A stretch of 24,788 nt of DNA from DASSWG01 sp041689995 (GTDB lineage: Bacteria > Bacteroidota > Bacteroidia > Flavobacteriales > Flavobacteriaceae), in the NCBI GenBank assembly GCA_041689995.1, contig JBDNFD010000122.1:1-24788 (forward strand). The letters run 5' to 3'. Positions within the stretch are counted from its first letter, which is position 1. The number at the start of each line of letters is the position of its first letter. The translations under genes and the position numbers were made by a program. Positions 7,321-15,034 of the stretch are shown one piece after another. The notes beneath the pieces are model-generated. The model was not told the DNA's origin. It saw nothing but the letters and a program-made list of their open reading frames with translations, and did not search any database.

Positions 7321-8153
7321 AGATATTATTTGATAATTTATCGGCGCAGGTAAGCAAAGAAGCAACCCAAGCATACAGCACCAGTTTCTCGTTGGGTATT
7401 TATTTTTTGCACAACCGTTTGCGAAACCCAATATATGCAATATATGGATTTGTGCGCGTAGCCGATGAAATTGTGGATAGCTTTATGGGCTATGACCGAA
7501 AAGCGCTTTTGCAGAAATATATAAATGACACCTACGAAGCTCTTGAAAATAAAATTTCGACTAATCCTGTTTTAAACTCTTTTCAAAAAGTGGTGCACGA
7601 ATATGAAATTGATTTGCAGCTTATCGAGAAGTTTTTACAGAGCATGAAAATGGATCTTGCAAAAGTAGATTATACCAAAGAAAAATTTCAACAATATATC
7701 CTTGGTTCTGCTGAAGTTGTGGGATTAATGTGCCTGCATGTTTTCACCGAAGGGAACAAAAAACAATATGAAGAGTTAAAACCTTATGCCATGAAATTGG
7801 GGGCAGCTTTTCAAAAGGTGAATTTTTTACGGGACATAAAAGACGACTATCAGGTTTTGGGACGGACCTATTTTCCAAATGTGGATATGACGAAATTTTC
7901 GAATGAATCAAAAGCACAAATAGAAAAAGATATTGAAGAAGATTTTAGGATTGCATTAATTGGCATAAAAAAACTACCTATGACTGCTAAAGGAGGTGTT
8001 TATCTAGCTTATATTTATTATCAATCCTTGTTCAACAAAATTAAAAAGTTGCCACCACAACAAATTTTTTCAGAACGTATCCGGATCAATAATGGTCACA
8101 AATTTGGATTAATGTTGAGCAGTATGGTCCAATATAAAATGAACTTGGTATGA
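7317..8153 (+). CDS. crtB: phytoene synthase
   Basis: Squalene/phytoene synthase family protein of 278 aa, predicted to condense two geranylgeranyl diphosphates into phytoene. Both Mg2+-binding Asp motifs are present: DEIVD at 50-54 and DIKDD at 173-177 (within FLRDIKDDYQVLGRTYFP). The early STSF motif (21-24) is typical. Its ATG overlaps the crtI stop (ATGA), and its own stop overlaps the start of the next gene the same way, so three proteins are made from one tightly coupled message. No GGPP synthase (crtE) is in the window, so substrate must come from a gene elsewhere. Confidence 0.94.
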   Translation: MKILFDNLSAQVSKEATQAYSTSFSLGIYFLHNRLRNPIYAIYGFVRVADEIVDSFMGYDRKALLQKYINDTYEALENKISTNPVLNSFQKVVHEYEIDLQLIEKFLQSMKMDLAKVDYTKEKFQQYILGSAEVVGLMCLHVFTEGNKKQYEELKPYAMKLGAAFQKVNFLRDIKDDYQVLGRTYFPNVDMTKFSNESKAQIEKDIEEDFRIALIGIKKLPMTAKGGVYLAYIYYQSLFNKIKKLPPQQIFSERIRINNGHKFGLMLSSMVQYKMNLV

Positions 8154-8650
8154 AGGCTGTTTTTTTATTCATATTTCTGGTTTTTGGGAATCCCTTGATT
8201 AAAAAGCCCATGATGAAAGAAGTGCATGAACTATTTCAAAATGCGGCCCTAGAGGAAAAATCCTGTCGGAAACTGATCGTTCTATTGGAACCTTATGGCA
8301 GCACGAATAATCCGCTATTGTTGGGCTACAAAGCCAGTGCGGTAATGATGATGGCCTCGCATGTGCTCAACCCGATTTCAAAATTTAAATATTTCAATAA
8401 AGGAAAGTTTATGTTGGAAGAAGCGATTGCGACCGAACCCGAAAACTTGGAACTGAGATTTTTGAGGTTTTTGGCACAAACCAATATTCCCTTCTTTTTG
8501 GGTTATAATGATCATATTGAAACTGATAAAAAGTTCATTTTGAAATATATTTCAGGTGTCAAGGAAATCTATTTAAAAGAATATATTGTTTCAAGCTTGG
8601 AAAGTTCGGAAGCATTAAGTCAGGAAGAAAAATTTGCCCTGAAGTATTAA
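8150..8650 (+). CDS. conserved unknown secreted/periplasmic protein of the carotenoid operon
   Basis: Protein of 166 aa that I do not recognise by function. It starts with a hydrophobic segment (MKAVFLFIFLVFGNPLI), a probable signal peptide or membrane anchor. The rest is helical and TPR-like, with LLLGYKASAVMMMA, FKYFNKGKFMLEEAI and ENLELRFLRFLAQ. Similar small proteins occur in flavobacterial crt clusters as far as I recall. Its ATG overlaps the crtB stop (ATGA), which is strong evidence of co-translation with phytoene synthase. It has no catalytic motif I can identify. A role as an envelope or membrane helper for carotenoid synthesis or placement is possible but unproven. The gene ends just before a repeat cluster. 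Confidence 0.7.
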   Translation: MKAVFLFIFLVFGNPLIKKPMMKEVHELFQNAALEEKSCRKLIVLLEPYGSTNNPLLLGYKASAVMMMASHVLNPISKFKYFNKGKFMLEEAIATEPENLELRFLRFLAQTNIPFFLGYNDHIETDKKFILKYISGVKEIYLKEYIVSSLESSEALSQEEKFALKY

Positions 8651-8691
8651 GTATCAAAAACGCTGAAGAAGCAATAGGGGAAATAGGAACA

Positions 8692-8768
8692 AACCTACAA
8701 GGTCAAAAAAAGACCTTGCAGGTTAACAAAAAAGACCTTGCAGGTTAACAAAAAACGCCTTGCAGGTT
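8692..8768. repeat. inverted arm plus 22-bp tandem repeats (GACCTTGCAGGTT)
   Basis: AACCTACAAGGTC (8692-8704) pairs with GACCTTGCAGGTT (8712-8724), a 13-bp inverted repeat with one wobble. GACCTTGCAGGTT then recurs at 8734-8746 and, with one change, at 8756-8768, an exact 22-bp period. The first copy can form a hairpin; the extra copies offer alternative pairing partners. It shares its core with the repeats at 4754-4840. Confidence 0.8.
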
Positions 8769-8796
8769 ATTGGCACAACAACATAAAATATCATAA

Positions 8797-9276
8797 ATGG
8801 CTATTTTTCAATATAAAACAGAGCAATTTTTGCCAATTTCAATAAATGAAGCTTGGGTTTTTTTCTCGTCGGCGAAAAACTTGGCAAAAATCACTCCGCC
8901 AGAATTGGATTTTAAAATTTTAACCCAGGTAGATGAAAAGAAAGAAATCTACGAAGGAATGTTGATGGAATATACAGTAAAACCATTGCTCGGTATTCCG
9001 TTGCGGTGGGAAACCAAAATCACCAAGTTAGAAAAACCAAAATATTTCACCGACAAACAATTAAAAGGGCCTTATAAAATTTGGGAACATACGCATACTT
9101 TTATTGAAAAAGAAAATGGGATTTTGATGAAAGATATTGTAAATTATGAACTTCCATTTGGGTTTCTCGGAAATATTGCCCACAAACTAATTGTACGAAA
9201 AAAAGTAGAACAAATTTTCACCTACCGGGAAGAAATTTTAAAAAAAATATTCAAAGATGGAAATGCTTCTTATTGA
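8797..9276 (+). CDS. SRPBCC-fold protein
   Basis: START/Bet v1-like (SRPBCC) small hydrophobic-ligand-binding fold, 159 aa. The N-terminal strand FQYKTEQFLPISINEAWVFF, the central TPPELDFKIL and the motif LKGPYKIWEHTHTF are typical of the bacterial subfamily that is often linked or even fused to TIGR01777 SDR proteins. Such a protein is encoded 2 kb downstream here. No enzymatic residues can be assigned; binding of a lipid or isoprenoid is plausible given the neighbours but inferred. It overlaps crtZ by 20 bp, so the two are probably co-translated. The repeat cluster lies directly upstream, and no -7 promoter box is obvious there. Confidence 0.82.
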   Translation: MAIFQYKTEQFLPISINEAWVFFSSAKNLAKITPPELDFKILTQVDEKKEIYEGMLMEYTVKPLLGIPLRWETKITKLEKPKYFTDKQLKGPYKIWEHTHTFIEKENGILMKDIVNYELPFGFLGNIAHKLIVRKKVEQIFTYREEILKKIFKDGNASY

Positions 9277-9730
9277 TATTTTGATCGTAATTCTGGCTTT
9301 TATTGCCATGGAAGCTGTGGCTTGGTTTACACATAAATATATTATGCATGGTTTGTTGTGGCGTTTGCACAAAGATCATCACAAGAAAACATCCAAAGGT
9401 TTTTTTGAAGATAACGATTTTTTCTTTTTGATTTTTGCCCTTCCCGGAATTGCCAGCCTGTTTTTCGGAATGAGGAACGGCTATGATTTTCTTTTTTGGA
9501 TTGGTCTGGGCATCACTTTATATGGAATGGCTTACTTTTTTGTGCATGACATTTTTATTCACCAACGCTTCAAGATTTTAAGAAAGGCTGACAATCCTTA
9601 TTTTAAAGCTATTCGGCGCGGCCATAAAATGCATCACAAACATATTACCAAGGAAGATGGCGAAAGTTTTGGCATGCTCTGGGTTCCGTTGAAATATTTT
9701 AAAAATGAAAAAAGTCGTCGCGAAAAATGA
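9257..9730 (+). CDS. crtZ: beta-carotene 3-hydroxylase
   Basis: Membrane di-iron hydroxylase of 157 aa, predicted to add 3-hydroxyl groups to the beta-ionone rings of beta-carotene, giving cryptoxanthin and zeaxanthin. All four His clusters of the fatty-acid-hydroxylase superfamily are intact: HKYIMH (26-31), HKDHH (38-42), HDIFIH (97-102) and HKMHH (123-127). Hydrophobic segments lie at about 5-22, 55-71 and 77-96. The length fits CrtZ. The start at 9257 lies within the SRPBCC gene; a second in-frame ATG at 9263 is an alternative and changes only two residues. Confidence 0.93.
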   Translation: MEMLLIDILIVILAFIAMEAVAWFTHKYIMHGLLWRLHKDHHKKTSKGFFEDNDFFFLIFALPGIASLFFGMRNGYDFLFWIGLGITLYGMAYFFVHDIFIHQRFKILRKADNPYFKAIRRGHKMHHKHITKEDGESFGMLWVPLKYFKNEKSRREK

Positions 9731-9736
9731 ATTGTC

Positions 9737-9761
9737 TCTTTTAATAATTTGAATTAAAAGA
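9737..9761 (+). other. intercistronic hairpin between crtZ and lycopene cyclase genes
   Basis: TCTTTTAAT (9737-9745) and ATTAAAAGA (9753-9761) are perfectly complementary across a 7-nt loop. No U-tract follows, so it is not a convincing terminator; RNA processing or stability is more likely. The remaining 80-bp gap shows no promoter box. Confidence 0.4.
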
Positions 9762-9812
9762 CATATTTAATATGGATGATCTATCTTTCATCGGAACCCA
9801 TTAAATGAAAAA

Positions 9813-10517
9813 ATGAAATACACTTATCTGCTCATCGATTTTTTTACTATTATTGTACCGTTCCTTTTTTCCTTTCATCCAAAGCTGAGCTTTCATAAAA
9901 CTTGGCATGCATTTTTTCCAGCGGTGATTATCACTGGAATTATTTTTATCGTTTGGGATAGTTATTTTACGTACCTTGGAATATGGGGTTTCAATGAACA
10001 ATATTTAACAGGATTTGAAATTTTTAATCTGCCGGTGGAAGAAGTTCTTTTTTTCTTCTGCATCCCTTATGCATGTGTTTTTACATTTCATTGCTTGGAT
10101 CTTTTTATCGAAAAATCTTTTTCCAAAAAAATGGAGGAAAAAATCACTTTTGGTCTTGTAGTAATTTTCGTAGTTGTCGCAAGTTTTAATTATTCCTATA
10201 TTTATACCACGAGCACTTTTCTAAGTTTGGCTCTTCTTTTAGTGATTTCGAGCTATATTTTAAAAATTAAGTGGCTTACAAAATTTTACCTGATTTATGC
10301 TATTTTGCTTCTTCCATTTCTTATCGTGAACGGTTTGCTTACCGGAACGGGATTGGAAAACCCGGTGGTCTGGTATAACGAAACGGCCTTTATGGGAATA
10401 AGGATTTTCACCATTCCGCTGGAAGATGTTTTTTATGGAATGGAACTAATTCTACTGAATTTATTGATTTATTACGGATTATTGAATCGAATGAAAATAA
10501 AGAAATCGTTTAAGTAG
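9813..10517 (+). CDS. crtY: lycopene beta-cyclase, CrtYcd/CarR type
   Basis: Integral-membrane lycopene cyclase of the CrtYc-Yd family, 234 aa, which cyclises both ends of lycopene to beta-carotene. Actinobacteria split this protein in two; here it is one chain. An internal duplication is visible: NEQYLTGFEIFNLPVEEVLF (61-80) and NETAFMGIRIFTIPLEDVFY (189-208), each carrying a conserved P-x-E-(E/D) motif. Six to seven hydrophobic segments are apparent. An ATG nine bases upstream stops after three codons, so 9813 is the start. It is unrelated to the soluble FAD-type CrtY, although the symbol crtY is commonly used for it. Confidence 0.88.
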   Translation: MKYTYLLIDFFTIIVPFLFSFHPKLSFHKTWHAFFPAVIITGIIFIVWDSYFTYLGIWGFNEQYLTGFEIFNLPVEEVLFFFCIPYACVFTFHCLDLFIEKSFSKKMEEKITFGLVVIFVVVASFNYSYIYTTSTFLSLALLLVISSYILKIKWLTKFYLIYAILLLPFLIVNGLLTGTGLENPVVWYNETAFMGIRIFTIPLEDVFYGMELILLNLLIYYGLLNRMKIKKSFK

Positions 10518-10530
10518 GATGAAAGAAAAC

Positions 10531-10558
10531 ATGCTTTAAATTGGAAGAATGCTTTAAA
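10531..10558 (+). repeat. short direct repeat upstream of the TspO-like gene
   Basis: ATGCTTTAAA occurs at 10531-10540 and again at 10549-10558, an 18-bp period, in the 84-bp gap between the cyclase and TspO-like genes. It could be a two-site binding motif or a small slippage duplication. No -7 promoter box is seen. Confidence 0.4.
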
Positions 10559-10601
10559 CCGATTTTTCCGGCAGTAAAATCCATTTAACAAAAAATATAT
10601 C

Positions 10602-11372
10602 ATGAAAAAAACACTTCAAATAGGAAACGGGATTGCGCTGATTGCCACTATTGTGATGAATTACCTCTCCAACACCGGAATTTTCAACGGGAACACCATG
10701 GCAAGTGTTTCTGCAAAATATGAAAATCTCTTTACTCCGGCGGGATATGCATTTGCCATTTGGGGGCTCATTTACCTGTTGCTTTTGGGCTTTGTAATTT
10801 ACCAAGGTCGCAGTCTTTTCAAACCTGTAAAAGATGATAAAATCGTGGAACAAATAGGTTGGTGGTTCATCGTTTCCTGTATTGCAAACAGTCTTTGGGT
10901 AGTGGTTTTTCTATATGAATACACGTTGCTTTCTGTAATTTTAATTGCCGTTTTGCTTTTTTCTTTGCTTAAAATAGTGGTGAACACCCGAATGGAACTC
11001 GACAATCCGCCTCTAAAAAGATTTGCATTTGTTTGGTGGCCATTTTGTTTCTATTCCGGCTGGGTTTCCGTCGCGATTATAGCGAACATTTCCGCTTATC
11101 TGACCAAAATAAATTGGAACGGATTCGGGATTTCGGAAATAATCTGGACCATTGTAATGATTGTAATTGCGGGCACCATAAATATCTTTATGATTTGGAA
11201 CCGAAATATGCGCGAATTTGCACTTGTGGGCGTTTGGGCGCTCGTCGCCATTGCTGCAGCAAATTGGAATGGAGAACAATTGGTTGTTTATAGTTCTTTG
11301 ATTATTGCAAGTATTATTTTTATCAATATAGCTGTTCACGGATATAGAAATCGAAAAAGTACACCATGGTAA
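10602..11372 (+). CDS. TspO/MBR-related tryptophan-rich membrane protein
   Basis: Integral-membrane protein of 256 aa with about seven hydrophobic segments and many Trp residues. The motif FTPAGYAFAIWGLIYLLL (44-61) and the later NSLWVVVF resemble the TspO/MBR fold, whose best-known members bind tetrapyrroles and modulate carotenoid or photosynthesis gene expression and oxidative stress. It is longer than classical TspO (about 160 aa) and belongs with the extended tryptophan-rich sensory protein group. Its place in a CarH-headed block is suggestive, because both families deal with tetrapyrroles and light stress. It overlaps the next gene by 7 bp, indicating co-translation. Ligand and function are inferred. 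Confidence 0.75.
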   Translation: MKKTLQIGNGIALIATIVMNYLSNTGIFNGNTMASVSAKYENLFTPAGYAFAIWGLIYLLLLGFVIYQGRSLFKPVKDDKIVEQIGWWFIVSCIANSLWVVVFLYEYTLLSVILIAVLLFSLLKIVVNTRMELDNPPLKRFAFVWWPFCFYSGWVSVAIIANISAYLTKINWNGFGISEIIWTIVMIVIAGTINIFMIWNRNMREFALVGVWALVAIAAANWNGEQLVVYSSLIIASIIFINIAVHGYRNRKSTPW

Positions 11373-12295
11373 ATAAAACATTTCAACGAAAGAATATATT
11401 GATTACCGGAGGAAGCGGATTGATTGGGAAACGATTGGTTCAAACCTTGCAAAAAAAAGGTCATCAGGTTTCTATTTTATCAAGAAATCCAGAAAATGTC
11501 AAACATGTAAAAGCATATTTCTGGGATATAAAAAAACAGGAAATTGACAAAAATTGTTTAACCGGAACGGATACCATTATTCATTTAGCGGGAGCAAATG
11601 TGGGCGAGAAGCGATGGACGGAAGAGCGAAAAAAAATCATTGTGGACAGTAGAGCATTGTCCATAAAATTACTTTATAAAGCGATCGAGGAAACGCAATC
11701 TTCCATCCAAACAATTATTTCGCCTTCGGCAGTAGGATATTATGGAGATCGCGGAGAGGAAATCCTAACGGAAAAAAGTGAAAGTGGAAGTGGTTTTTTA
11801 CCAGAATGTTGCATAAAATGGGAAAGTGCTGTGGATGAAGGCGCGCGTTTTGGTAGTCGCATCATAAAATTCAGAATTGGCGTGCTTCTAACAAAAAATG
11901 GAGGTGCTTTGGCTCAACTGGAAAAACCCATTCTTTATTTTGTGGGCGCACCACTCGGAACAGGAAAACAATGGATGCCGTGGATACATTTTGATGATCT
12001 TACTGCAGTTTTTGAAAATGCTGTAGAAAATAATGAATATAAAGGGGTTTACAATCTCTGCACCCCATTTCCATTGCGGAATGAAACCTTCACAAAAATA
12101 GTAGCAAAGAAATTACACCGACCGGTTTGGCCATTAAAAGTACCAAAAATTGTTCTGAAATCTATTTTGGGTGAAATGAGCACAATAGTTTTAATGAGCG
12201 ATATGGTTTCTTCAAAAAAGCTTGCCGACCAAGGATTTCATTTTAAATTCCCGGAGCTCGTCGAAGCCTTGGATGACATTTATGAAAATGAATAA
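11366..12295 (+). CDS. TIGR01777-family SDR epimerase-like protein
   Basis: Extended short-chain dehydrogenase-like protein of 309 aa (SDR39U1/YfcH group). The NAD(P)-binding motif is ILITGGSGLIGKRLV (11-25). The family signatures IIHLAGANVGEKRWTEERKK (71-90) and SPSAVGYYGDRGEE (119-132, with the catalytic-type Ser/Tyr) are intact. The substrate is unknown. The family is often linked to SRPBCC proteins and photolyases in light- and singlet-oxygen-response loci, as here. It overlaps the TspO-like gene by 7 bp and the photolyase gene by 8-14 bp, so three proteins are translationally coupled. Confidence 0.87.
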   Translation: MVNKTFQRKNILITGGSGLIGKRLVQTLQKKGHQVSILSRNPENVKHVKAYFWDIKKQEIDKNCLTGTDTIIHLAGANVGEKRWTEERKKIIVDSRALSIKLLYKAIEETQSSIQTIISPSAVGYYGDRGEEILTEKSESGSGFLPECCIKWESAVDEGARFGSRIIKFRIGVLLTKNGGALAQLEKPILYFVGAPLGTGKQWMPWIHFDDLTAVFENAVENNEYKGVYNLCTPFPLRNETFTKIVAKKLHRPVWPLKVPKIVLKSILGEMSTIVLMSDMVSSKKLADQGFHFKFPELVEALDDIYENE

Positions 12296-13595
12296 AAAAG
12301 TAAGTATTTGCTGGTTCAGAAGAGATTTAAGATTACAAGATAACACAGCATTCTATCATGCTTTAAAAAGTGATTACCCTGTGATCCCCATCTTTATTTT
12401 CGATACTGAAATACTGGAAAAACTTCAGAATAAGGAAGACAAACGGGTAGATTTTATTCATCGGACCTTAAAAAAATTAAATGCTAAATTACAAGAAAAT
12501 GTATCTTCATTCTTTATTCTGAACGAAAAACCTTTGGAAGCTTTTAAAAAGCTTTGTAAGCTGTTTGATATCCAAGAAGTATTCGCAAACCATGATTATG
12601 AACCTTATGCACGAAAGCGCGATAGCGAAATAGAAAGTTTTCTTTCCGAGAAAATTATTAAATTCCACACTTTCAAAGATCAAGTAATTTTTGAAAAATC
12701 GGAAGTTATGAAGCCGGATGGGACGCCGTATCAAGTTTTTACTCCTTATTCCAAAAAATGGAAAGAAAAATATGCCTTCTCAAAACCGCGAAATTATCCT
12801 AGCGGGAAATACTTGGGACATCTTTATAAAGACACAACTTTTCATTTTTTTTCACTGGCTGAAATCGGTTTTGAAGAAACAGAGGTTCAGGTTCCCGAAC
12901 TGCAAATTGATGAGAAAACTATAAAAAATTACGAAAAATATCGAGATTTTCCAGCTTTGGATGCAACGAGCCATGCCGGGCTCCAATTGCGTTTCGGTAC
13001 TATTAGCATTCGTTATTTGGTGGAATTGGCAGAAAAGACAAACGAAACTTTTCTGAATGAATTAATTTGGCGGGAATTCTTTATGATGGTTTTGTTTCAT
13101 TTTCCAAAAGTGGTGGAGCACAATTTCAAGAAAAAGTACGACCGCATCCAGTGGCGGAACAATGAGGAAGAATTTAAACGTTGGTGCCAGGGCGAAACCG
13201 GATATCCCATCGTGGATGCTGGGATGCGACAGCTGAATAAAACCGGATTTATGCACAACCGCGTGCGTATGGTGGTGGCCAGTTTTCTCACCAAACATTT
13301 ACTGATCGATTGGCGCTGGGGCGAAGCCTATTTTGCCGAAAAATTATTGGATTACGAACTTTCTTCCAACAACGGAAACTGGCAATGGGCGGCCGGAACA
13401 GGTTGTGATGCAGCGCCTTATTTCAGAATTTTCAATCCGAAGGAGCAAACCAAAAAGTTCGATCCGAAACTGAAATATATCAATATTTGGATAGAAGATT
13501 CCCAGTATGACCTTCTTTCTCCGATTGTGGAACACGCTTTCGCAAGGAAACGGGCTTTAGAGGTTTATAAAGCTGCGATTGGAAAAAGTGGGTAA
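12288..13595 (+). CDS. phrB: deoxyribodipyrimidine photo-lyase, class I
   Basis: Class I photolyase/cryptochrome family protein of 435 aa, predicted to split cyclobutane pyrimidine dimers using blue light and FADH-. The N-terminal antenna domain starts with CWFRRDLRLQDN (8-19). The FAD domain shows ATSHAGLQLRFGTIS (226-240), the substrate-contact ELIWREF (258-264), TGYPIVDAGMRQL (304-316) and NNGNWQWAAGTG (361-372). Aligned to E. coli PhrB, the Trp electron-transfer triad is complete: W365, W342 and W289. The substrate Glu (E. coli E274) is E258. Together these favour a repair enzyme over a cryptochrome. The start at 12288 (MNKKVS) is chosen; ATG 12282 is an equal alternative. Both overlap the SDR gene's end. 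It is the last gene of the light block. Confidence 0.9.
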   Translation: MNKKVSICWFRRDLRLQDNTAFYHALKSDYPVIPIFIFDTEILEKLQNKEDKRVDFIHRTLKKLNAKLQENVSSFFILNEKPLEAFKKLCKLFDIQEVFANHDYEPYARKRDSEIESFLSEKIIKFHTFKDQVIFEKSEVMKPDGTPYQVFTPYSKKWKEKYAFSKPRNYPSGKYLGHLYKDTTFHFFSLAEIGFEETEVQVPELQIDEKTIKNYEKYRDFPALDATSHAGLQLRFGTISIRYLVELAEKTNETFLNELIWREFFMMVLFHFPKVVEHNFKKKYDRIQWRNNEEEFKRWCQGETGYPIVDAGMRQLNKTGFMHNRVRMVVASFLTKHLLIDWRWGEAYFAEKLLDYELSSNNGNWQWAAGTGCDAAPYFRIFNPKEQTKKFDPKLKYINIWIEDSQYDLLSPIVEHAFARKRALEVYKAAIGKSG

Positions 13596-13630
13596 TTTTT
13601 AAGTTGGTTTAAAAATCTTTAAAGAAAATT

Positions 13631-14296
13631 TCACAGAAAATAGGCCAGCACAATTCCTAAAATCACCGTGATCATTTTTGAGGAATTGAATCGATGATCT
13701 TTGGAAGCCTCAAAGAGGATTGTCGTAGAAATATGCAGAAAAATTCCAATAACGATTGCGTCTATATAAATTTCTATTTCCTTGAGAAAATGGATGTGGG
13801 TTTGCAGAAAACTTCCCAGTGGCGTCATTAATGCAAAAATTAAAAGAAAGAAAACCATTTTTGTCCTTCCTAGTTCAGAGTGTAATAAAAAGGAAGAAAT
13901 GATCACCGCAATCGGTATTTTATGAATGACCACTGCGTATAATAGATGATGGTTTCCGTGAATTGGAAAGCCTTCCAACAGGGAATGAATACAAAGTCCA
14001 ATAAAAAGCGCCCACGGAAATTCATTGTGGTTTTCCAGAGGATGCAAATGTCCATGTTCAGCTCCTTTTGAAAGGAATTCGAGCATAATTTGCAATAAAA
14101 TACCAAGCATGATAAAAATCCCCACGGTTTTGGAGGTATGTTGATAAACCACAGGCAAGAATTCGAATACAGTAATGGAAAGTAAAAAAGCACCGCTAAA
14201 GGAAAGCAATAACTTGATGACATTAGAAGTGGCCATTAAAAAGAAGGCGATAACAAATCCTAAAATTACCGCAATAATGGGTAAAATAATGCTCAT
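13631..14296 (-). CDS. ZIP-family metal transporter
   Basis: Membrane protein of 221 aa with about eight hydrophobic segments, predicted to import Zn2+ or another divalent metal. The metal-binding helices of ZIP proteins are recognisable: HSLLEGFPI (104-112) and VIHKIPIAV (123-131). A His-rich loop HGHLHPLENH (81-90) precedes them. The length fits small bacterial ZIPs. The start (ATG at 14296) overlaps the stop of the upstream methyltransferase gene by 4 bp, so the pair is translationally coupled. It converges on the photolyase gene with 35 bp between the stops and no clear terminator. Metal specificity cannot be read from the sequence. Confidence 0.87.
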   Translation of the reverse strand: MSIILPIIAVILGFVIAFFLMATSNVIKLLLSFSGAFLLSITVFEFLPVVYQHTSKTVGIFIMLGILLQIMLEFLSKGAEHGHLHPLENHNEFPWALFIGLCIHSLLEGFPIHGNHHLLYAVVIHKIPIAVIISSFLLHSELGRTKMVFFLLIFALMTPLGSFLQTHIHFLKEIEIYIDAIVIGIFLHISTTILFEASKDHRFNSSKMITVILGIVLAYFL

Positions 14297-15027
14297 CGAC
14301 AGAAGATTAAAATAGTACGGGGTGAACTGTTTTCTTTGAAATTCGACAAATCATAATCTCCAAAAACGTGGAGCAAGTTCAATTCCGCCCGCTTGAAATA
14401 CTTTTGGAAATCGGATAATTTTAATGCGTTGACTTTTTCGGTATAGGAAAAATGTTCTTCTTTATTGGTAAAATCTATTTGCTTAAAAATGATCCCATTT
14501 TCCACCCAGCGCAAAATATGAAAATCGATTCCTTTAATTCGTCTTACTTCCGAAGGAATAAGTTTATCTATCACCACATCCACGTTCATAAAATCAATCA
14601 CTCCAAAACCCGCCGGCTTCAATTCATTTTTTATAACTTCTATCGTCTGAAAATCATCTTCGGGATTTTCGAAATATCCGAAACTGGTGAATAAATTTAA
14701 AACCGTATCGAACTTAGAACCAATGGGCACACGCATATCGTGGATACTAAAATGCAAGGTTTCATTTTCATATTGTTTTGCATGCAAAATATTGTTTTCC
14801 GAAAGATCGATTCCCGTAATATCATAGCCCAATTTGTTCAAATACTTGGAATGCCTTCCTCTTCCGCAAGCGAGATCAAGAATAGACGCCCCTTCTTTCA
14901 ATTTAAGAAAGGAGGTCAGGTTTTGCATGAACCCTTTAGCTTCTTCTAAATCCCGTTCTTTATATAAAATATGGTAATAAGGGGAATCGAACCAAGAGCT
15001 GTACCAACTTTGAGTCTTTGTGGGCAT
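14293..15027 (-). CDS. class I SAM-dependent methyltransferase
   Basis: Methyltransferase of 244 aa with the SAM-binding motif ILDLACGRGRHSKYL (49-63), the acidic motif II in ITGIDLSENN (70-79) and a later DTVLNLFTSFGYF strand. The N-terminus SWYSSWFDSPYYHILYKERD (7-26) is characteristic of a conserved flavobacterial group with unknown substrate. It is the first gene of a two-gene unit with the ZIP transporter (4-bp overlap). The ATG lies seven bases downstream of a TAATTTTG -7 box on the minus strand, implying a very short leader. The substrate may be a small molecule; nothing in the sequence decides it. Confidence 0.85.
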   Translation of the reverse strand: MPTKTQSWYSSWFDSPYYHILYKERDLEEAKGFMQNLTSFLKLKEGASILDLACGRGRHSKYLNKLGYDITGIDLSENNILHAKQYENETLHFSIHDMRVPIGSKFDTVLNLFTSFGYFENPEDDFQTIEVIKNELKPAGFGVIDFMNVDVVIDKLIPSEVRRIKGIDFHILRWVENGIIFKQIDFTNKEEHFSYTEKVNALKLSDFQKYFKRAELNLLHVFGDYDLSNFKENSSPRTILIFCR

Positions 15028-15034
15028 ATTCCTG

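Noticed and set aside
4754..8768. CRISPR array from the regularly spaced repeats
   Set aside because: The repeat units are 13-22 bp with near-identical short spacers and no cas genes; this is a tandem repeat, not an array with unique spacers.
12288..13595. Possible loss of the terminal Trp of the photolyase electron-transfer triad (Phe321 in TGFMHNR)
   Set aside because: Counting residues against E. coli PhrB shows that the triad Trp is in QWRN (here W289), with W342 and W365; spacings of 53 and 23 match, so the triad is intact.
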